A DNA stretch of 9,547 bases from Christensenellaceae bacterium (lineage in GTDB: Bacteria; Bacillota; Clostridia; Christensenellales; UBA1750). Location of the stretch: assembly GCA_031287285.1 (NCBI GenBank), contig JAITTC010000247.1, positions 1 through 9,547 of the forward strand, read 5' to 3'. Below the pieces are notes generated by a model. That model saw only the letters and a list, made by a program, of their open reading frames with translations, did no database searches and was not told where the DNA came from. Position numbers and translations under genes: made by a program. This document shows positions 5,425-9,547 of the stretch, one piece after another. Within the stretch, counting starts at the first letter, position 1. The number at the start of each line of letters is the position of its first letter.

Positions 5425-7932
5425 ATGGAACCAAACGGGACGATCGGCAGGCTTCTGCCGATTGACATCGAAGCGGAGCTTCGAGATTCCTTCATTAAGT
5501 ATTCCATGGCGGTCATCATCAACCGGGCTTTGCCGGATGTGCGCGATGGCCTAAAGCCCGTGCACCGGCGCATTCTTTATTCGATGCACGAGCTTGGAAT
5601 GACCGCAGACAAGCCCTTCCGCAAGTCGGCCCGCATCGTGGGAGATGTGCTGGGCAAATACCATCCGCACGGCGACACCGCGGTTTATGACGCGATGGTG
5701 CGCCTTGCGCAGGTCTTTTCTACGCGATACCTTCTTGTGGATGGCCAGGGCAACTTTGGCTCGGTCGATGGCGACGGCGCGGCGGCGATGCGCTATACGG
5801 AAGCGCGCATGTCGAAGATCGCGCAGGAACTCGTGCAGGATCTCGATAAAGAAACGGTTAATTTCTATCCGAACTTCGACGAGTCGCTGATGCAGCCCGA
5901 GGTGCTGCCCTCGCGCTTCCCAAACCTGCTCGTCAACGGCTCTGGCGGCATCGCCGTGGGAATGGCCACGAATATTCCGCCGCATAACCTGGGCGAGGTG
6001 ATCGATGGCGTAATCGCCATGCTCAACAACCCGGAAATCAGCGTGCCCGAGCTCATGGAGTATGTCAAGGGGCCGGATTTCCCCACGGGCGGCATCATTA
6101 TGGGCAGCTCGGGCATTAAGCAGGCCTATTTAACCGGCCGCGGCCGCATCGTGGTCCGTGCTCGCACCGAGATCGAGCCGATGGATCAGAATCGCTCCCG
6201 CATCGTGGTCACGGAAATTCCCTACCAGGTCAACAAGGCGCGATTGGTCGAAAAGATCGCCGAATTGGTGCACGAAAAGCGGGTGGAGGGCATTTCCGAC
6301 CTGCGCGATGAGTCCGACCGAAACGGAATGAGAATCGTCATCGAGCTCAAACGCGACGTGAACGCCAACATCGTGCTCAACACGCTGTTTAAGCACACCC
6401 AGCTGCAGGATACCTTCGGCGTCATCATGCTGGCCCTCGTAGGCCGCGAGCCCAAGGTTTTAAACCTCGCGCAGATGATCTATCATTACATCGAGCACCA
6501 GAAGGAAGTCGTGACCAGGCGCACGCGGTATGAGCTTAGCCGGGCAGAAGCCAGAGCGCACATCGTCGAAGGGCTTTTGAAGGCGCTCGATCATATCGAC
6601 GAAATCATCGCGCTGATCAAGGCCTCGCGCACCACGGCGGAAGCAAGGCAAAACCTCATCGAGCGCTTCGAATTCTCTGAAAAGCAGGCGCAGGCCATCC
6701 TCGATATGCGCCTACAGCGCCTGACAGGCCTGGAGCGCGAGCGGCTCGAGGAGGAACATGCCGAGCTGATGAAGACCATCGCCTACTTAAAAGAAATCTT
6801 GGCCTCCGACGAGATGCTGCGCGGCATCATCAAGCAGGAAATCACCGCGATCAGAGATAAATACGCGGATTCCCGCCGCACGGAGATCGCTCCTATGGCC
6901 GATGAGATCGTTTTGGCCGATATGATCGAGGAAGAGGACGTCGTGGTGACGCTGACGCATTTTGGCTACGTCAAGCGCCTATCGCTCGATACCTACCGCG
7001 CCCAGCGGCGCGGCGGGAAGGGCATTACGGGGCTCACCACCCGCGAGGAGGACTTCGTTGAAAACCTCTTCATCACCTCCACCCATTCCGATCTGCTGTT
7101 TTTCACCTCAAGGGGGCGGGCTTTTAAGCTGACCTGCTTTGAGATCCCAGAGGCAGGCCGCACGGCCAGGGGAACCGCCATCGTGAACCTATTGCAGCTC
7201 AGCGGCGGCGAAAAGGTCACGGCGGTGATCCCCGTCGAGGGCTTCGATGAAGGGCATCTCGTCATGGCCACGCGCGAAGGGCTCATCAAGCGCACACCGC
7301 TTTCTGACTTTACGAACATTCGCGTAAGCGGCCTGATCGCCATCAACCTGCGCGAAGAGGACGAGCTCATCGGCGTGCTGGTTTCTTCGGGCGGGCGCGA
7401 TGTGCTCATCGGCACCAGGCGCGGCATGTCGATCCGGTTCAGCGAAGAGGAACTGCGCCTGATGGGCCGCGCCACCATGGGCGTGAAGTCCATCGAGCTG
7501 CGCGGGGACGATCGGGTCGTTTCGATGTGCCTGGCAGACGCCTCGCAGGATGAGAGCATGCAGATCCTGACCGTCAGCGAAAACGGCTACGGGAAGCGCA
7601 GCCTTCTGGGCGATTACCGCCTGCAGTCGCGCGGCGGCTCGGGGGTGCGCGCCATGCAGCTCACCGAAAAGACGGGCGCGCTGGTCATGATGCTGATGGC
7701 CGAACAGAGCATGGATGTGCTTTTGATTTCAGACGATGGAACCATCATCCGGATGCCCGTGGAGCAGATCTCCTCGCAAGGGCGCAACACGCAGGGGCTG
7801 CGGCTGATGCGCCTTGGGCAAGAGAGCAAGGTCGTGGCCCTGGCCCTGGCCCAGGCCGAGGAAGAAGCGGAAGAAGGCCTCGAGGAGGGCGCTGTGCCGG
7901 AAGCTGTGGAAGAGCAGGGCGGCGAGGAATAA
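5425..7932 (+). CDS. gyrA: DNA gyrase subunit A
   Basis: GyrA is the DNA-cleaving and DNA-wrapping subunit of gyrase and partners with GyrB. The product is 835 residues, normal length. Visible in order: N-terminal ALPDVRDGLKPVHRRILYSM (35-54); the quinolone-determining region around HPHGDTAVYD with T85 and D89 at the E. coli S83 and D87 positions; catalytic Y124 in AAMRYTEAR; the tower and coiled-coil region; the GyrA box QRRGGKG (527-533), which separates gyrase from topoisomerase IV; six-bladed C-terminal wrapping repeats; and an acidic Glu-rich tail over the last 25 or so residues. A strong GGAGGAG at 5411-5417, seven bases before ATG 5425, sets the start. It lies 160 bases after gyrB, probably on the same transcript despite the spacer hairpin. 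Thr at position 85 is common in Clostridia, so it is not by itself evidence of acquired resistance. Confidence 0.98.
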   Translation: MEPNGTIGRLLPIDIEAELRDSFIKYSMAVIINRALPDVRDGLKPVHRRILYSMHELGMTADKPFRKSARIVGDVLGKYHPHGDTAVYDAMVRLAQVFSTRYLLVDGQGNFGSVDGDGAAAMRYTEARMSKIAQELVQDLDKETVNFYPNFDESLMQPEVLPSRFPNLLVNGSGGIAVGMATNIPPHNLGEVIDGVIAMLNNPEISVPELMEYVKGPDFPTGGIIMGSSGIKQAYLTGRGRIVVRARTEIEPMDQNRSRIVVTEIPYQVNKARLVEKIAELVHEKRVEGISDLRDESDRNGMRIVIELKRDVNANIVLNTLFKHTQLQDTFGVIMLALVGREPKVLNLAQMIYHYIEHQKEVVTRRTRYELSRAEARAHIVEGLLKALDHIDEIIALIKASRTTAEARQNLIERFEFSEKQAQAILDMRLQRLTGLERERLEEEHAELMKTIAYLKEILASDEMLRGIIKQEITAIRDKYADSRRTEIAPMADEIVLADMIEEEDVVVTLTHFGYVKRLSLDTYRAQRRGGKGITGLTTREEDFVENLFITSTHSDLLFFTSRGRAFKLTCFEIPEAGRTARGTAIVNLLQLSGGEKVTAVIPVEGFDEGHLVMATREGLIKRTPLSDFTNIRVSGLIAINLREEDELIGVLVSSGGRDVLIGTRRGMSIRFSEEELRLMGRATMGVKSIELRGDDRVVSMCLADASQDESMQILTVSENGYGKRSLLGDYRLQSRGGSGVRAMQLTEKTGALVMMLMAEQSMDVLLISDDGTIIRMPVEQISSQGRNTQGLRLMRLGQESKVVALALAQAEEEAEEGLEEGAVPEAVEEQGGEE

Positions 7933-7998
7933 AAAAGGGCGGGGAAAGTTCGTCTTTTGGGCGTGTGCGAAGAAGCGCTGGGCTTCTGGAGCCCCCAA

Positions 7999-8019
7999 GC
8001 GGGGGAGCAACTCCCCCGC
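7999..8019 (+). repeat. G/C-rich hairpin after gyrA
   Basis: A perfect 9-bp stem, GCGGGGGAG 7999-8007 with CTCCCCCGC 8011-8019, has a CAA loop. The GGGGG can also pair with CCCCC at 7992-7996, giving an alternative fold. No T-run directly follows (the nearest is TTTTT at 8046-8050), so a terminator role is uncertain. It resembles the gyrB-gyrA spacer hairpin in plan. Confidence 0.6.
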
Positions 8020-8093
8020 GCCCCCTCAGGGGTAGCGTGCGGGTTGTTTTTGCTCGCGAAACGCGCTAGGGTTGGCGTTTCATTACGAAACCG

Positions 8094-8107
8094 CCGCCTT
8101 CGGGCGG
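8094..8107 (+). repeat. UUCG-capped hairpin
   Basis: CCGCC 8094-8098, loop TTCG 8099-8102, GGCGG 8103-8107. The C(UUCG)G tetraloop is an exceptionally stable RNA cap, which suggests this stretch acts as RNA if transcribed in the + direction. Confidence 0.55.
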
Positions 8108-8248
8108 GATTTAAGCTTGCGAAAAGCTAGTTGACCCAAAAACGAGAAGGGAACGGCCCCGTGGGTTGAAGACCTTGAACGCTCGCCAACCGCAAGCTGG
8201 TAAGCGCGGTGGATGTGCGCAAGAAGAGCGCGCCTATATTCCGCCGAG

Positions 8249-8276
8249 CCCCACGAAAGCCCTTTCTTTTGTGGGG
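8249..8276 (+). repeat. 11-bp hairpin upstream of mnmE
   Basis: CCCCACGAAAG 8249-8259 pairs over 11 positions (one G-U) with CTTTTGTGGGG 8266-8276 around a CCCTTT loop. It is the longest stem in the spacer and lies about 105 bases before the mnmE start. It is not followed by a T-run. Confidence 0.55.
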
Positions 8277-8380
8277 AAGCGAGCCGCAAGCCCGATTGAG
8301 CAGCGATGCCAGGCGCCATGGGGCGTTTTGCGATTGCGCTGAGGCGAGAAGGGAAACGGCACAGCAAAAGGGGAAAGCGA

Positions 8381-9547
8381 ATGAGGGAAACCATCGCATC
8401 CATCGCAACCGCGCCGGGCGAAGCCGGCATCGCGATCGTGCGCGTTTCGGGCGAGGAGGCCTTGCCCATTCTAAAGAGGCTGTTTCGAAAGAAGGCAAAG
8501 GGCCCCTGGCAAAGCCATCGGCTGTATTACGGGGTCTTTATGGCGGATGGCGGCGAGGAAGAGGCCATGGCCGTCTTCATGCGCGCGCCGAATAGCTACA
8601 CCCGCGAGGATGTGGCCGAAATTCAGTGCCATGGCGGCGGCATCCCCGCGCGGCGGGTTCTGGAGGCAGCCTGCGCAGCAGGGGCGCGCCTGGCTCAGCC
8701 CGGCGAATTCACCAAGCGCGCCTTTTTAAACGGCCGCATCTCGCTCGACCAAGCCGAGGCCGTGATGGAGCTGATCTCCGCGCGCAGCGACCGCGCCGCG
8801 CGCAACGCGCTGCGGCATATGGGCGCAGGGCTTGCCCGCAGGGTAAGCGCCGTGCAGGAAGAACTGCTCGATATGGCGGCCGCGCTGGAAGCCTTCATCG
8901 ATTACCCAGGCGAAGACGAGCAAATCGAGCAGGCCGCGCTCGCCCAGACGCTGGAGGGAATCGGCCCGGTTCAGGAGGAGCTGAGCGGCGCGCTGAAAAG
9001 CTCAAAAAATGCCGGGCTTTTAAGCGAAGGGCTTTCGATCGTCCTCTTTGGCAGCCCGAACGCGGGCAAATCCTCGCTGCTCAACTGCCTTTTAGAGGAG
9101 GAGCGCGCCATCGTGAGCCCGAGCCCCGGCACCACCAGGGATGTGCTGCGCGAGCCGGCAAGCCTGGATGGCCTGCCCGTGCGCCTGATCGACACGGCCG
9201 GCCTGCGCGAGGGCGAAGAAGAGGCTGAGCGCATCGGCATTGAGCGCGCCGGGCATGAGCTCGAGCGGGCCGATATTCGCTTGCTCGTGCTGGATGGAAC
9301 GCGCCCGCTTGGGGAGCAGGCGCGCTTGGTGAAGGCTCAAGAGGGGGCGCCGCTGGTTGTGGCGATGAACAAAAGCGACCTGCCGGCCTTTTTTGGCGAG
9401 GAGGAGCTGCGAGGGCTTTACCCGGAAGCGACGATGGTCAAGACCTGCGCCAAGAGCGGGGAAGGCGTGCCTGCCCTGCGCGAGGCGCTGCGCGGCATTG
9501 CCTTGAAAGAGGGCTCGCCCGAAGGAGCGGTTTTGCATTCGGCCCGG
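8381..9547 (+). CDS. mnmE: tRNA modification GTPase MnmE (3' end outside window)
   Basis: MnmE, with MnmG, installs the (carboxymethyl)aminomethyl group at C5 of wobble uridine 34 in several tRNAs, using a folate-derived one-carbon unit and GTP hydrolysis. The visible part is 389 codons and ends on a codon boundary with no stop; the family is usually about 455-460 residues, so roughly 70 are missing, including the C-terminal FCIGK-type cysteine motif. Visible: N-terminal TIASIATAPGEAGIAIVRVSG, the folate-binding domain ending around EFTKRAFLNGRISLDQAEAV (109-128), a helical domain, then the GTPase: G1 GSPNAGKSS (224-232), G2 GTTRD (250-254), G3 DTAG (271-274), G4 NKSD (330-333) and the G5-like CAKSGEG. 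G1 has Ala where Val is commonest (PNVGKS). ATG 8381 is preceded by AAGGGG at 8368-8373, a modest ribosome site. In many Bacillota mnmE sits upstream of dnaA; here it follows gyrA. The spacer suggests its own promoter, but I cannot point to one. Confidence 0.97.
   Translation, partial: MRETIASIATAPGEAGIAIVRVSGEEALPILKRLFRKKAKGPWQSHRLYYGVFMADGGEEEAMAVFMRAPNSYTREDVAEIQCHGGGIPARRVLEAACAAGARLAQPGEFTKRAFLNGRISLDQAEAVMELISARSDRAARNALRHMGAGLARRVSAVQEELLDMAAALEAFIDYPGEDEQIEQAALAQTLEGIGPVQEELSGALKSSKNAGLLSEGLSIVLFGSPNAGKSSLLNCLLEEERAIVSPSPGTTRDVLREPASLDGLPVRLIDTAGLREGEEEAERIGIERAGHELERADIRLLVLDGTRPLGEQARLVKAQEGAPLVVAMNKSDLPAFFGEEELRGLYPEATMVKTCAKSGEGVPALREALRGIALKEGSPEGAVLHSAR

Larger units (their letters stand above)
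7933..8380. other. 448-base non-coding, hairpin-rich gyrA-mnmE spacer
   Basis: No convincing gene is seen on either strand; the open frames that enter it are continuations of shadows over mnmE or gyrA. It holds a chain of inverted repeats: 7999-8019, 8022-8032 (CCCC-TCA-GGGG), 8055-8065 (CGCG-AAA-CGCG), 8074-8095 (GGCGTTTC against GAAACcGCC with one bulge), 8094-8107 (UUCG tetraloop), 8113-8127 (AGCTT against AAGCT) and 8249-8276. The 8074 and 8094 hairpins overlap by two bases, so they could be alternative folds. It could be a dispersed intergenic repeat, a structured leader of mnmE or a small non-coding RNA. It matches no RNA family I recognise, and no tRNA T-loop is visible. Confidence 0.6.

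Noticed and set aside
5670..5693. Quinolone-resistance substitution in GyrA (Thr at the Ser83-equivalent position)
   Set aside because: Thr is a common wild-type residue here in Clostridia, and D89 is intact; resistance cannot be inferred.
7903..7911. TGTGGAAGA near the gyrA end as another DnaA box
   Set aside because: TCTTCCACA on the minus strand has one mismatch to TTTTCCACA but is isolated, about 4.7 kb from the cluster, and sits in coding sequence; chance is sufficient.
8083..8469. 128-codon open frame on - across the gyrA-mnmE gap
   Set aside because: Its first 30 or so codons are antisense to the conserved MnmE N-terminus, and the rest shows no domain; I see no support for a protein.
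8209..8595. 128-codon open frame on + before and over mnmE
   Set aside because: It runs out of frame through conserved MnmE codons and is Arg/His-rich, typical of a shadow in GC-rich DNA.

Overview
The window carries six genes, all on the + strand, in the order dnaA (3' part only) - dnaN - recF - gyrB - gyrA - mnmE (5' part only). This is the replication-initiation and gyrase neighbourhood typical of Bacillota. The proteins look Clostridia-like: a short GyrB of about 640 residues without the insertion of enterobacterial GyrB, and a GyrA with Thr at the quinolone-hotspot Ser position. GC content is moderately high, roughly 60% by eye. I infer an uncultured or little-studied clostridial lineage and cannot name a genus. 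I see no mobile element, CRISPR array, tRNA, rRNA or broken gene.

Layout. 1-635: DnaA from sensor 1 of the AAA+ domain through the DNA-binding domain. 683-1792: beta sliding clamp. 1820-2899: RecF. These three are closely spaced (gaps of 47 and 27 bases), and no yaaA-like S4 gene lies between dnaN and recF. 2900-3332: a 433-base non-coding region. 3333-5264: GyrB. 5265-5424: a spacer with a near-perfect hairpin. 5425-7932: GyrA. 7933-8380: a 448-base non-coding stretch rich in hairpins. 8381-9547: MnmE, cut off by the window end within its GTPase half.

The most interesting structure is the recF-gyrB junction, which looks like a chromosomal replication origin. Four exact copies of the DnaA-box-like 9-mer TTTTCCACA (two per strand) lie within 250 bases (2836-3085), two of them inside the last codons of recF. 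Near-consensus boxes follow at 3086, 3159 and 3210, then an AT-rich island at 3218-3260. Hand counts show + strand GC skew changing sign here: C exceeds G through dnaA, dnaN, recF and the pyrimidine-rich part of the gap, and G exceeds C through gyrB, gyrA and mnmE. If this is oriC, dnaA-dnaN-recF are transcribed toward the origin, against the leftward fork, while gyrB-gyrA-mnmE run with the rightward fork. That differs from the usual placement of oriC beside dnaA.

Functionally, DnaA opens the origin, DnaN tethers the polymerase, RecF loads RecA at damaged gaps, and GyrA2GyrB2 removes the positive supercoils made by forks. MnmE, a tRNA wobble-uridine modification GTPase, is a neighbour without a direct role in replication.
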